NCBI RefSeq assembly: GCF_001305855.1
Contig: NZ_LIXZ01000001.1
Location: 310,001-374,000, forward strand
Length of the DNA: 64,000 bases
Origin: Rossellomorea vietnamensis
GTDB lineage: Bacteria; Bacillota; Bacilli; Bacillales; Bacillaceae_B
Direction of reading: 5' to 3'
In this document: piece after piece, positions 1 through 8,017 of the stretch
How the letters are laid out: each line of letters opens with the position of its first letter
Numbering within the stretch: the first letter of the stretch is position 1
The notes under the pieces: generated by a model
What the model saw: the letters and a program-made list of their open reading frames with translations, nothing else
Databases searched by the model: none
What the model was told of the DNA's origin: nothing
Program-made: the position numbers and the translations under genes

Positions 1-1628
1 AGCTCTCTGAGTACACGATTAAGGATCCAACCCTGAATATCGTTACCGACTTATTCTCTAAAAAGCCGGACATCATCGGATTCAGCTGCTACATCTGGAA
101 TATCGAAGAAACGATCAAAGTCATTCAGATCCTTCGAAAAATCATGCCTGAGGTAACGATCATCCTTGGAGGTCCTGAAGTGACATATGACGTTCCGTAT
201 TGGCTTGAGCGCCTTGAAGACGTTGACTTTATTGTCATTGGAGAAGGCGAGGAATCCTTCAAACAATTATTGGATCAGCTTGATGGTGATCGAGATTGGT
301 CGAAGGTACATGGAGTGGCATATTTAGCTGATGGAAAGCCTGTCATCAAACCTCAACAAAATAAAATTGATTTAAGGGATGTCCCTTCCCCTTTCCGTTT
401 TAAGGAAGACCTGCAAGAACTGGGCAAAAGGGTGACATATATCGAGACAAGCAGAGGCTGCCCTTTCCGCTGTCAATTCTGTCTTTCTTCCATTGAAGTG
501 GGTGTTCGCTACTTTGACCGTGAAAAGGTAAAGGAAGACATCCGATTCCTTATGAAACATGGAGCGAAAACCATCAAGTTTGTGGACCGGACCTTTAACA
601 TAAGCCGAAGCTACGCAATGGAAATGTTTCAATTCCTTATTGACGAGCACGTTCCGGGTACCGTCTTTCAATTTGAAATTACGGCAGACATCATGCGTCC
701 CGAAGTGATTGAATTCCTCAATGAACATGCACCACGGGGGCTATTCCGTTTTGAGATCGGCATCCAATCAACCAACGATGAAACAAATGATCTGGTCATG
801 AGAAAACAAAACTATAAAAAACTCACTAGAACCGTCACCATGGTGAAAGAGGGTAAAAAAATCGATCAGCATCTGGATTTGATCGCGGGTCTTCCTGAAG
901 AGGATTACCACTCATTCCGAAAAACGTTCAATGATGTGTTTGAAATGAGACCTGAAGAACTACAATTAGGATTTCTTAAGATGCTGCGCGGCACCGGCCT
1001 GAGAATTCGCGCAAATGATCATCAATATACGTATATGGATACTTCTCCTTATGAAATTTTGGGGAATAACGTATTGTCTTTCGACGATATCGTTCGGATC
1101 AAGCAAGTGGAAGACGTATTGGAGAAATATTGGAACGATCACCGCATGGATCGCACAATTGAATACCTGGTTACTGAATGCTTTGACACGCCATTTGATT
1201 TCTTCCAGCAGTTTGGCTCATATTGGGAAGATCGGGGATGGTCCCGAATCGGCCATCAGTTAGAAGATCTGTTCAAGCGACTGCATGAATTCTTGTCCAC
1301 TGAAACAAGCTTTCAAATTTCAGTCATTGAGGGTCTCATGAAACTGGATTATTTAGACAATCAAAAATACAAACCAAGAAAACCGTGGTGGACGCATGAG
1401 CTTACGAAGGAAGAGCGATCTGCCATTTATCAAAATCTTTTAGCACAGCCAACCATCGCAGGTGAGGCATTTGCCAGTCTTAAATTAAACGAAAAAGAGT
1501 TGTATAAGCATACACTCCTTGAAACGATCCGTTCAAAAGAAGGTCAGGATCAATACGTCCTTGCCTACTTTGAACCCTCAACTGGTCAATCAACCGTATT
1601 CGAGTTTGACCGTCAACTTGTTCAATGA
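1..1628 (+). CDS. B12-binding-domain radical SAM protein (5' end outside window)
   Basis: The reading frame is open from base 3, so the gene starts upstream of the window. The N-terminal part visible here looks like the end of a cobalamin-binding Rossmann domain (residues reading DIIGFSCYIWN and then ILGGPEVTYD). A radical SAM core follows, with the C-x3-C-x2-C iron-sulfur motif in GCPFRCQFC (Cys codons at 459, 471 and 480), which should hold a 4Fe-4S cluster and cleave S-adenosylmethionine. The C-terminal ~200 residues resemble the DUF4080-type extension seen in Bacillus homologues. The substrate is unknown; methylation or a related radical reaction is typical of the family. A strong terminator follows directly. 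The class is clear, the exact role is not. Confidence 0.85.
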   Translation, partial: LSEYTIKDPTLNIVTDLFSKKPDIIGFSCYIWNIEETIKVIQILRKIMPEVTIILGGPEVTYDVPYWLERLEDVDFIVIGEGEESFKQLLDQLDGDRDWSKVHGVAYLADGKPVIKPQQNKIDLRDVPSPFRFKEDLQELGKRVTYIETSRGCPFRCQFCLSSIEVGVRYFDREKVKEDIRFLMKHGAKTIKFVDRTFNISRSYAMEMFQFLIDEHVPGTVFQFEITADIMRPEVIEFLNEHAPRGLFRFEIGIQSTNDETNDLVMRKQNYKKLTRTVTMVKEGKKIDQHLDLIAGLPEEDYHSFRKTFNDVFEMRPEELQLGFLKMLRGTGLRIRANDHQYTYMDTSPYEILGNNVLSFDDIVRIKQVEDVLEKYWNDHRMDRTIEYLVTECFDTPFDFFQQFGSYWEDRGWSRIGHQLEDLFKRLHEFLSTETSFQISVIEGLMKLDYLDNQKYKPRKPWWTHELTKEERSAIYQNLLAQPTIAGEAFASLKLNEKELYKHTLLETIRSKEGQDQYVLAYFEPSTGQSTVFEFDRQLVQ

Positions 1629-1636
1629 TAAAGAAG

Positions 1637-1669
1637 AAAAAATGTTAAGCGATTCGCTTAACATTTTTT
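1637..1669 (+). terminator. Rho-independent terminator after the radical SAM gene
   Basis: A perfect 14-bp stem with a 5-base loop (GATTC) is flanked by A and T runs, so it can work in both directions. It overlaps the last codons of the tiny minus-strand gene that ends at 1658. Confidence 0.85.
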
Positions 1670-1783
1670 CTTCTTTTCTTCTGTCTTTGGTTGTTTTTGG
1701 ATCACTTCCATGATTTTGGCTGCATTGACATCTCCAAATTCCTGACCGAATTCTTCACGGAAAGACTGTTTTTTGTCTTTCAT
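1658..1783 (-). CDS. Small hydrophilic protein, 41 aa, unknown function
   Basis: A 41-residue charged protein (begins MKDKKQSFREEFGQEF, ends in a Lys run plus Cys). Its ATG overlaps the stop codon of the upstream small gene as TGATG, which points to translational coupling. The segment EEFGQEFGDVNAAKI loosely recalls small acid-soluble spore proteins, but I do not recognise the family. The stop codon lies inside the shared terminator stem. Coding status rests on the overlap arrangement and the hydrophilic composition; no homologue could be checked. Confidence 0.5.
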   Translation of the reverse strand: MKDKKQSFREEFGQEFGDVNAAKIMEVIQKQPKTEEKKKKC

Positions 1784-1941
1784 CAGCTTCTCCCTTTTTT
1801 GCCTTTTGATGAATTTCTATTCTTCCCTTTTGCCGGGTCCTCACCTTGGGAAAACTCAGCAGAAAATTCAGTCTCCCGCTTATTCTTAAGTGGTGTTTGA
1901 TTGTTTTTCTCAGCAGCATCATAATGTGCTTTACGTTTCAT
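1783..1941 (-). CDS. Small basic protein, 52 aa, possibly spore-related
   Basis: A 52-residue, Lys/Asn-rich protein (begins MKRKAHYDAAEKNN, contains ETEFSAEFSQGEDPAKG). AAAGGAGATGAG sits upstream of the ATG as a ribosome binding site. The composition is like that of minor small acid-soluble spore proteins or YfhD-type proteins of bacilli, but this is only an impression. It is the first gene of a two-gene unit with the overlapping 41-aa gene downstream. Confidence 0.55.
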   Translation of the reverse strand: MKRKAHYDAAEKNNQTPLKNKRETEFSAEFSQGEDPAKGKNRNSSKGKKGRS

Positions 1942-2056
1942 TTATGACTCATCTCCTTTGACCTTATTTTCCCCGCCTCCTCCTTTTCCATTCTTCTAAA
2001 AATAGGTATTCACTCAACTGAATAAATCAACATTTACTCCGGAAACTAAGGGAAAA

Positions 2057-2608
2057 GTGCGAATGAGGATAGGATATGAGGACATGATACTAATTTTTTT
2101 GCTGGCATACGCTTTTTTAGGGTGGAGGTTTGGCAACTGGAAGGATTTTTACAGCTATTATCCCACTTTGTTATTTTTCATTATCGGGGATTTGCTTTCA
2201 CAAATTCTACTATTTGATTACTCCATGTGGGAGTTCCGCACTGTCACCCCATTTGGTGACTCTCTTCATTTGAATCATACCATCATTTCATTGGCCAAGA
2301 TGGCGATTCAATATCCAGTCACAATCTCCATTTTTATCGGGAGACTTCCGACGGGATTATTGAGAAGATTTGGTTGGATCTTGTTATGGACAGGTATCTA
2401 TGGTTTGACAGAAGGCCTTTCCCATCTCATCGGGATAATGACATACCACAACGGCTGGCATTTCGGTTGGGATCTTCTTTTTAATCTCATGATGTTCACA
2501 GTGCTTATAATCCATCACAAAAACCCGTTATTAGGATGGATCATCTCCATCCCCATCATCCTATACCTAATGATCCACTTTAACGTACCCTACTCCGCAT
2601 TGAAATGA
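2057..2608 (+). CDS. CBO0543-family integral membrane protein
   Basis: 183 residues with about five to six hydrophobic segments. The features WRFGNWKDFYSYYPTLLFFIIGDLL and the aromatic-rich segment MWEFRT fit the CBO0543 family of bacilli and clostridia, whose function is unknown. An ATG at 2063 (MRIGYED) is a possible alternative start. It stands alone, facing ktrD, with a terminator directly after it. A longer, related-looking membrane protein lies at 14220. Confidence 0.65.
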   Translation: MRMRIGYEDMILIFLLAYAFLGWRFGNWKDFYSYYPTLLFFIIGDLLSQILLFDYSMWEFRTVTPFGDSLHLNHTIISLAKMAIQYPVTISIFIGRLPTGLLRRFGWILLWTGIYGLTEGLSHLIGIMTYHNGWHFGWDLLFNLMMFTVLIIHHKNPLLGWIISIPIILYLMIHFNVPYSALK

Positions 2609-2637
2609 GAATACCCTCTTCATCCTTAAATGAACAA

Positions 2638-2667
2638 AAAAACGATGCTGCATGCAGCATCGTTTTT
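2638..2667. terminator. Bidirectional terminator between the CBO0543-like gene and ktrD
   Basis: A perfect palindrome, AAAAACGATGCT with GCATGC as loop, flanked by A and T runs. It sits between two converging genes and can serve both. Confidence 0.85.
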
Positions 2668-2677
2668 AAAGAGTCCA

Positions 2678-4030
2678 TTACCCTATAATAACCCGTTCTT
2701 TAGGATAGTGATATTTTGCAGTCTTTTCTTTTCCTCCAATCATAAAGAGGAAGGAAAGTATCCCCACCCGACCGATAAACATCAGGGCGATGATCACGCA
2801 TTTACCTACCGAGGAAAGTTCAGATGTGATTCCCATGGATAATCCCGTCGTTCCGAATGCAGACGCAACTTCAAACACAATCTCCATTATCGAATGGTCT
2901 TCTGTGAAAGTAAGAATGATGACAGACAGGAAACAGATAAAAATGGCCATCATTGTCACGACCAGGGATTTGATGACATCCTGCTGATGAATTTCCCTTT
3001 TGAATATTTTGATGGTTTGATTTCCCTTAGCAAAATGAAATAAAAATAAAATATTCAGGGCAAATGTCGTGGTCCTGATCCCTCCGCCGACCGAGCTTGG
3101 CGATGCCCCGATGAACATAAGGGCACTCATGACCAATAAGGTGGGAGTTGAAAACTCAGCCACATTCATGGTGGCAAGTCCCCCGTTCCTTGTTGTAGCC
3201 GATTGGAAAAATGCATAAAAGAATGATTCGTGCCATTCCATGCCGTCAAAAAAGCGGTTATATTCAAATAGAAAGATGACCAGGGTCCCGAATGCCATGA
3301 GCGCAAAAAACGTCACGGTCGTGATTTTTGAGTATAAAGAAAAATGATGCTTATTTCTCTTCTTGCTCATCAGATAATCTTTGGTCTCAATCAGGACTGG
3401 AAATCCGATGGCACCGAGTGTCAATAAAATGATGGTGATGAATTGGACAAAGTAATCATTCGCATAGGGAATGAGGGATTGTCCAGTAATATCAAAACCA
3501 GCATTCGTCGTGGCACTGACAGAAGCAAATAATCCATGGATAAAAGCCTGTTGCCACGTGGGATAATAGCCTAAAAAATAGACTCCTAAAATGAAAGCGC
3601 CAACGATTTCAATGAAAATAATCAATAATAAGATTTGTTTTAATAAATTCACAAGACCTGAAAGGCTTGTCTGGTTTTGATCCGTCATGATGAGGCGGCG
3701 TTCTTTCAATCCAATCTTCTTTCCTACAATCAGCCAGAAAAAGGTACCGAGTGTCATGATTCCGATTCCACCAAATTGAAGCACGAACATTAAGATGAAT
3801 ATTCCTGTCGTATTGAATGTGTCCACTGTACTCACAACAGTAAGTCCTGTGACGCTCACGGCACTTACTGCCGTAAAGATTGCATCCAGGAAACTCCACT
3901 CTGCCCCTGATTTATGAGCAATGGGAAGACTGAGCATGACTGTCGCTATCGTCACTGCAAGAAGATAATACGTTACAATGACTTGTGCTGGAGTTAATTT
4001 ATTTAAATTCAACCTAAGCTTATACCACAT
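2678..4030 (-). CDS. ktrD: Ktr-type potassium uptake membrane subunit (TrkH/KtrB family)
   Basis: A 450-residue ion-conducting subunit of a K+ (Na+-coupled) uptake system of the TrkH/KtrB superfamily. Four pore-loop signatures are visible in order: SVTGLTVV near residue 60, TTNAGFD near 175, TTRNGGL near 280 and FGTTGLSMG near 390; the glycine of each forms the selectivity filter. The length and the C-terminus (KERVIIG) match B. subtilis KtrD. The gating partner (KtrC, an RCK protein) is not encoded in this window, as is usual for ktrD. GAAAGGGAATT lies before the ATG. KtrB is the alternative name, less likely because ktrB normally sits beside ktrA. Confidence 0.85.
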   Translation of the reverse strand: MWYKLRLNLNKLTPAQVIVTYYLLAVTIATVMLSLPIAHKSGAEWSFLDAIFTAVSAVSVTGLTVVSTVDTFNTTGIFILMFVLQFGGIGIMTLGTFFWLIVGKKIGLKERRLIMTDQNQTSLSGLVNLLKQILLLIIFIEIVGAFILGVYFLGYYPTWQQAFIHGLFASVSATTNAGFDITGQSLIPYANDYFVQFITIILLTLGAIGFPVLIETKDYLMSKKRNKHHFSLYSKITTVTFFALMAFGTLVIFLFEYNRFFDGMEWHESFFYAFFQSATTRNGGLATMNVAEFSTPTLLVMSALMFIGASPSSVGGGIRTTTFALNILFLFHFAKGNQTIKIFKREIHQQDVIKSLVVTMMAIFICFLSVIILTFTEDHSIMEIVFEVASAFGTTGLSMGITSELSSVGKCVIIALMFIGRVGILSFLFMIGGKEKTAKYHYPKERVIIG

Positions 4031-4297
4031 ATATGTAATTCCCTTTCAACGTTATTTCCTTTTCTATCTTAAAGAATAAATCCGAAGATTGAAAGGAAAA
4101 ATGAATAATTTCTAATATTGTTTATTCTTCCTTTAATAAAAGCCTCCTAAACCGACAAGTGTGATGATTCATATTATTTCTAAGCAAACAATACAATTTC
4201 GGCGAAATATTACCATTCATGTTCACGATGATAATACAAATAATATAGGTACTGAAACATTCATTGTTTCAAGTATCCTAGTAAGGAGGAAACGACT

Positions 4298-4498
4298 ATG
4301 GCTAGAAGTTCAAATAAATTACTTGTTCCCGGTGTTGAACAGTACCTTGATCAAGTGAAATATGAAATCGCCCAGGAGTTTGGCGTGACGCTTGGATCAG
4401 ATACAGTTGCCCGCTCTAACGGATCCGTTGGTGGAGAAATCACGAAGCGTCTTGTGAAACAAGCTCAGTCTCAATTAACTGGACAACAAACTAAATAA
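4298..4498 (+). CDS. Alpha/beta-type small acid-soluble spore protein
   Basis: A 66-residue SASP that coats DNA in the dormant spore and protects it from UV, heat and chemicals. It carries the two conserved blocks of the family: [21 protein letters not shown], which includes the GPR protease cleavage region EIAQEF, and the C-terminal segment with [28 protein letters not shown] forms a strong ribosome binding site 5 bases before the ATG. Expression in the forespore under sigma-G is expected from the family; I could not define a convincing sigma-G promoter. It is a single-gene unit with its own terminator. Confidence 0.95.
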   Translation: MARSSNKLLVPGVEQYLDQVKYEIAQEFGVTLGSDTVARSNGSVGGEITKRLVKQAQSQLTGQQTK

Positions 4499-4508
4499 TA
4501 TGGCATTC

Positions 4509-4538
4509 GGGTAGCTGGCACGTACCAGCTACCCTTTT
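4509..4538 (+). terminator. Terminator of the SASP gene
   Basis: A perfect 10-bp stem GGGTAGCTGG/CCAGCTACCC with a 6-base loop, followed by TTTT, 10 bases after the stop codon. Confidence 0.9.
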
Positions 4539-4553
4539 AAATTAACCAATAAC

Positions 4554-4581
4554 AAAGACCCATTCAGTTGAATGAGCCTTT
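4554..4581 (-). terminator. Hairpin downstream of rsgI
   Basis: A 12-bp stem with two G-U pairs and a 4-base loop lies just past the rsgI stop. The T tract on the minus strand is weak, so termination may be partial. Confidence 0.45.
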
Positions 4582-4592
4582 GTCTGTCTTTC

Positions 4593-5720
4593 TTACTCTT
4601 TTTTATTTTTCGGCCTGTTTTCATGGTGGTGTTTCTTATCTTCATTTCTATTCTGATGATCATTTTGCTTATCATCGTTTCTATGTGTCCCCTGGTCATT
4701 TCGCTGAGAATTGTCATGCACTTTATTAGGTCTCTCATTACCTCTGTTCCCATTGTTACCTATCGAGGAGTTCCCAGTTTGTGACTTTTCAGGTTTTCCC
4801 CTCTCCCCTTTATTTTCGGGATGAGGCTTTTGCGGATGGTCATTGTTTTTCTGAGGTTTTTGAATCTTATCCGCATTTTGTTTCTTCTCTTTTCCTGGCG
4901 GATTCACCTTTTGATTCGCAGCTTTGACTTTTTCATCTATAATAGCTTTCTTTTGCTTCTCTTTTTCCTGTTTGATCACTTTTTCTTGAACTTCTTTATC
5001 TTCTTTGTTCAATTCTTTTTCTACAGACTCTGTTTTTTGATTGGAATCCTTTTGTTCTGTTTCACGTATAAGAGAGCCGGCAGTCATTCCTTTTTCTGAT
5101 GCTTTTTCCCTAAACTCCCGGGATGTTTCTTTCATGATGATGTTTGTGGAATGATCAGAACCGTACTCCTCCACGAACTCATTTAATTCGTCCAGTAATT
5201 CGGTTTCCCGTTCAGGATCGGAATCATCAATAAAGGAAGAAGTGATGAACACATTTTGAATACCCTTTAAATATCCGAGTCGTTCACTTAAAAGGAAGAT
5301 TTTCTCCGTCACTTCACCAACATCTTCGTTTTTCCAGTCACTCAGTTTCTTTATGAGAACCTTAGCATCATCATTGTACGGCATGATATTCAATACCTGC
5401 TGTTCTTTATTTAATGTTAGTTCCATACTGGGATTGATATCGACCGAAACATAGGCATAAGCCCGATTGTTCTGCAGCACAGAACTTGAGAACAGGGCAA
5501 TGATGACGACAAGGACTGTCAACAAAGAAGTCGACACTTTCCAATTCCACTTAGGAATTGACTTTGGTTTATCAGCTCTTGAGCTCAAGGGAAAGAAAGG
5601 AATCTCTTCCCCTATCGCATACTGTTGATCGGGTTGCTTTCTTCCTTTAAGAAATTCTCCTTCCGGTGTCATCATCACCAGGATATCCTGTTTGATTTCC
5701 ATAATGATCCCTTTTTTCAT
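4593..5720 (-). CDS. rsgI: Anti-sigma-I factor RsgI
   Basis: A 375-residue single-pass membrane protein that should bind and inhibit SigI. The N-terminal RsgI domain (MKKGIIMEIKQDILVMMTPEGEF, residues 1-55) is cytoplasmic, a transmembrane segment spans about residues 63-83, and the RsgI-type extracytoplasmic domain follows (VSVDINPSMELTLNKEQQV). The last ~170 residues are low-complexity and charged: first Lys/Glu/Gln-rich, then Asn/His/Arg/Gly-rich. The start overlaps the sigI stop by four bases (ATGA), so translation is probably coupled. The length is close to that of B. subtilis RsgI. No wall-binding or glycosidase module like those of clostridial RsgI proteins is visible. Confidence 0.9.
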   Translation of the reverse strand: MKKGIIMEIKQDILVMMTPEGEFLKGRKQPDQQYAIGEEIPFFPLSSRADKPKSIPKWNWKVSTSLLTVLVVIIALFSSSVLQNNRAYAYVSVDINPSMELTLNKEQQVLNIMPYNDDAKVLIKKLSDWKNEDVGEVTEKIFLLSERLGYLKGIQNVFITSSFIDDSDPERETELLDELNEFVEEYGSDHSTNIIMKETSREFREKASEKGMTAGSLIRETEQKDSNQKTESVEKELNKEDKEVQEKVIKQEKEKQKKAIIDEKVKAANQKVNPPGKEKKQNADKIQKPQKNNDHPQKPHPENKGERGKPEKSQTGNSSIGNNGNRGNERPNKVHDNSQRNDQGTHRNDDKQNDHQNRNEDKKHHHENRPKNKKE

Positions 5721-6472
5721 ATCTCTAACCGCCCTTTTAAATAATCCCTTAAATAGACATAATCCCCTATAAGAATAAGAGAAATGGCTATAATATATTT
5801 TCTATTTCTCTCAATTGTTTTTCTGGTGACGTTCACCTGTTTTTCTAATTTTTTTATCGGCAATCGTCTTTTTTCTATAAGATAATCTAAAAGTTCTTGT
5901 GAACCTACTACCTTTTTGGCGATCTCTATGGCGTTCAATCGTGCATCTTCATGCTTGGGCGATTGTTCAACCAGATCTTGAAAGGACAACTTGTATTGAG
6001 CCAGTTGTTCCTGGAAATACAGGATCTCTTCACGTCTCTTTCTGGCTTCCTCCTGTTTTCCGAATTCCTCTACAGATACAATCTGATCGATCGTTAAATT
6101 CGAAGAATCATCCCCATCTTCAAAGATGCTCTTATCGAAGCTGATATCCTGAAACTTCCCATTTTTCCTGATGTAATCAATCACTTTCCGCTTGATGATT
6201 ACTTCAGAGAAACTGATGAGGGAAGAGCCCCGTTGGAGATTATACTTTAATATAGCGTCATGAAAGGCAATCAGACCGATGCTGAATTCATCATCACTTT
6301 CATAAATGAATCGTTTGCAGACCGATGACACCGTTTTTTTAATAAATGGCTTATAGTCTTCGAGAACTATGTTCAATAATTGCTCATCACCATTTTGTAT
6401 TTGGATCGCCATCTCTTCAAGCGATTGTTTTTTCTTTTGTTTAGCGAGTAGAAATAGTAGAACATTTAGCAT
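5717..6472 (-). CDS. sigI: RNA polymerase sigma factor SigI
   Basis: A 251-residue SigI-type sigma factor. Region 2 is recognisable in VSSVCKRFIYESDDEFSIG and the following segment IIKRKVIDYIRK. The C-terminal domain with LPIKKLEKQVNVTRKTIERNRKYI is a helix-turn-helix for promoter recognition and is typical of SigI. In B. subtilis SigI responds to heat and envelope stress and is held by RsgI. I chose the ATG at 6472, 21 bases inside the longest frame, because GGGGTGAGG precedes it and because the predicted promoter (-10 at 6497-6502) puts the transcription start near 6490, on top of the longer start. Confidence 0.9.
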   Translation of the reverse strand: MLNVLLFLLAKQKKKQSLEEMAIQIQNGDEQLLNIVLEDYKPFIKKTVSSVCKRFIYESDDEFSIGLIAFHDAILKYNLQRGSSLISFSEVIIKRKVIDYIRKNGKFQDISFDKSIFEDGDDSSNLTIDQIVSVEEFGKQEEARKRREEILYFQEQLAQYKLSFQDLVEQSPKHEDARLNAIEIAKKVVGSQELLDYLIEKRRLPIKKLEKQVNVTRKTIERNRKYIIAISLILIGDYVYLRDYLKGRLEI

Positions 6473-6496
6473 CAGCCTCACCCCATCCTGCACACT

Positions 6497-6524
6497 ATTA
6501 TACTCATATGGTGTTGAATGTAAA
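6497..6524 (-). promoter_or_regulatory. Predicted sigma-A-like promoter of sigI-rsgI
   Basis: On the minus strand, TTTACA and TATAAT are separated by 16 bases. The expected transcript would start near 6490, leaving a leader of about 18 bases with a strong Shine-Dalgarno sequence. An additional SigI-dependent autoregulatory promoter, known in B. subtilis, was not identified. Confidence 0.6.
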
Positions 6525-6539
6525 AGGATATTAGGGAGA

Positions 6540-6563
6540 AAGGGTTGTTTTAGAACCCTTTCC
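6540..6563 (-). terminator. Hairpin between the DUF5667 gene and sigI
   Basis: An 8-bp perfect stem AAAGGGTT/AACCCTTT without a T tract. It may end or slow transcription from the upstream gene, but termination is doubtful. Confidence 0.3.
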
Positions 6564-6602
6564 TGACTGATGTGTCAATCACTTTCGGCCTCTAAATCGA
6601 AA

Positions 6603-7793
6603 TTATGATTCTTTATGATGACCCTTACCGCCTTCTTGCCGTTTGTCGTTCTCACTGTGACGATGATTTACTTTGACTGGTGCTGGATGTTGTTGTTTTT
6701 CTTCTTTTTTCTCGTAGTGGGCTTCTTTTTTCTCTTGTTTACGTACTTCTTTTGCTTCTACTTTTTCTTGTTTACGTACTTGTTTTGCTTCTTTATGCTG
6801 TGCTTTCCATTCTTTCTTCACTTCTTTTTTCTCTTCTTTTTTCTCTACAGGCTCCTTTACTGGTGAAACAGTTTCTTCTTTTTCAGGATTTGTCATTTCG
6901 GTAGTCTGTTCAACCGGAGCTTCTTCCTTTGCCGGCTCTTCTGTCTTTATGAGAGGTGATTCTTCCATCGGTGTTTTTGTATTCTCTTCAGTTTCATCCT
7001 TTTTAGCCTTTTTCTCAGCTTTCTTGTCCAACCTGTCAAGCTTTTCAGCTAATTTCAAGTAACTCTTTTCAATATTTTTTAGAAGTGCCGCTTTCGCTTT
7101 TGGATTCTTCACTTTTTCCATATTTGCTTTAAGTGATAAGATGTTTTGTGCCATCATTTCTTCCATAGCGATATCACCGGAATTCTCTTCACTCTCTCGA
7201 TCACCGGAAGTGGATTCTTCATTTACGGCATCTCCAGAAGTTGTGTTATCAGTTTCTTCTTCCACTTTAGATTCATCTTTCTTTTCAGTATCAGACTCAA
7301 CACTGTCACCATCAGCTGAATCCTTTTTGATTTCATCATCAGACCACTGATTTTCCGATTTTTTCATCATCTCAATCGCTTTATTTAAGGCTTCGATGGC
7401 TTCTTCTTGTTTACCATCTTTGAATAACTCTTCTACTTCAGCCAATCTTTCTGCAGCATACCCGGCTAATAGCTTGGCTTCTTTAGCTTCGTCCATTGTA
7501 AATGCGAGCTGGATTTTTTCGATTGCAAGCTTCGCAAAATAGAAAAAATCACCAGGCAACAAGGATGGAGCCTCTGTGGATTCCTGCAGTTTTTCAATTT
7601 CATTAGTTGATGATTCCAACATTGCATCATCATTTACTGCAACATCAGCACTGGCTGTTTTCTCTTGATCTAATTTAATGCTGTCAAAGTTATCGCCGTT
7701 TGAATTTGCAAACGCGAGTGATCCTGGTAAGCTAATAGAACTCGCTACAATTACTGCTAATGAAGATTTCATGATTTTTGATTGTTTTTTCAT
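6603..7793 (-). CDS. Exported DUF5667-domain protein with low-complexity tail
   Basis: 396 residues. A signal peptide covers about residues 1-29 (MKKQSKIMKSS, hydrophobic core, cleavage near LAFA-NS). A helical DUF5667-like domain follows at about 70-150 (LLPGDFFYFAKLAIEKIQLAFT, then a heptad-rich segment with LLAGYAAERLAEVEELF). A second helical block lies near 220-265. The remainder is very acidic and Ser/Thr-rich, then Lys/Glu-rich, ending in a His/Asn/Arg/Gly stretch. It probably sits outside the membrane, in or on the wall. The gene lies directly upstream of sigI in the same direction, and its tail composition resembles that of RsgI. The role of the family is unknown. Confidence 0.8.
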   Translation of the reverse strand: MKKQSKIMKSSLAVIVASSISLPGSLAFANSNGDNFDSIKLDQEKTASADVAVNDDAMLESSTNEIEKLQESTEAPSLLPGDFFYFAKLAIEKIQLAFTMDEAKEAKLLAGYAAERLAEVEELFKDGKQEEAIEALNKAIEMMKKSENQWSDDEIKKDSADGDSVESDTEKKDESKVEEETDNTTSGDAVNEESTSGDRESEENSGDIAMEEMMAQNILSLKANMEKVKNPKAKAALLKNIEKSYLKLAEKLDRLDKKAEKKAKKDETEENTKTPMEESPLIKTEEPAKEEAPVEQTTEMTNPEKEETVSPVKEPVEKKEEKKEVKKEWKAQHKEAKQVRKQEKVEAKEVRKQEKKEAHYEKKEEKQQHPAPVKVNHRHSENDKRQEGGKGHHKES

Positions 7794-7970
7794 ATGTACA
7801 CCTCGGAAGTTAGTTTGGATTTGGCCGATCGATCGCCTTATTAAAGGAGTTACGTTAAAAGAATTTTTTTTTAGGGGGTTTATCCAAATAAAAATTGAGA
7901 AATCGCTTCAACATGAATGATTTTTCATATGGACGAGCTGTGAATATGAGGCTTCATCCTCCCCAAAAAA

Positions 7971-8006
7971 GCAAAAAAGCTAACATGGAAATTCCACGTT
8001 AGCTTT
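7971..8006 (-). terminator. Terminator of the TerC-family gene
   Basis: AAAGCTAAC pairs with GTTAGCTTT around an imperfect inner stem, followed on the minus strand by TTTTTTGC and more T. It lies 12 bases past the stop codon. Confidence 0.85.
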
Positions 8007-8017
8007 AAATATTGACA

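Noticed and set aside
4150-4297. Sigma-G promoter of the SASP gene
   Set aside because: Candidate -10 and -35 words exist but spacing or leader length is wrong; nothing convincing could be stated.
4572-5099. Plus-strand frames encoding Leu/Phe-rich, membrane-like proteins opposite rsgI
   Set aside because: They are the antisense of the Lys/Glu-rich RsgI tail, whose AAR/GAR codons read as TTY/CTY. No ribosome site; rsgI is well supported.
6473-6493. Longer sigI start at 6493
   Set aside because: The predicted transcription start falls on that codon, while the inner ATG at 6472 has GGGGTGAGG in place.
6615-6904. Plus-strand hydrophobic frames opposite the DUF5667 gene
   Set aside because: Same antisense effect from a Lys/Glu-rich coding region; no start signals.
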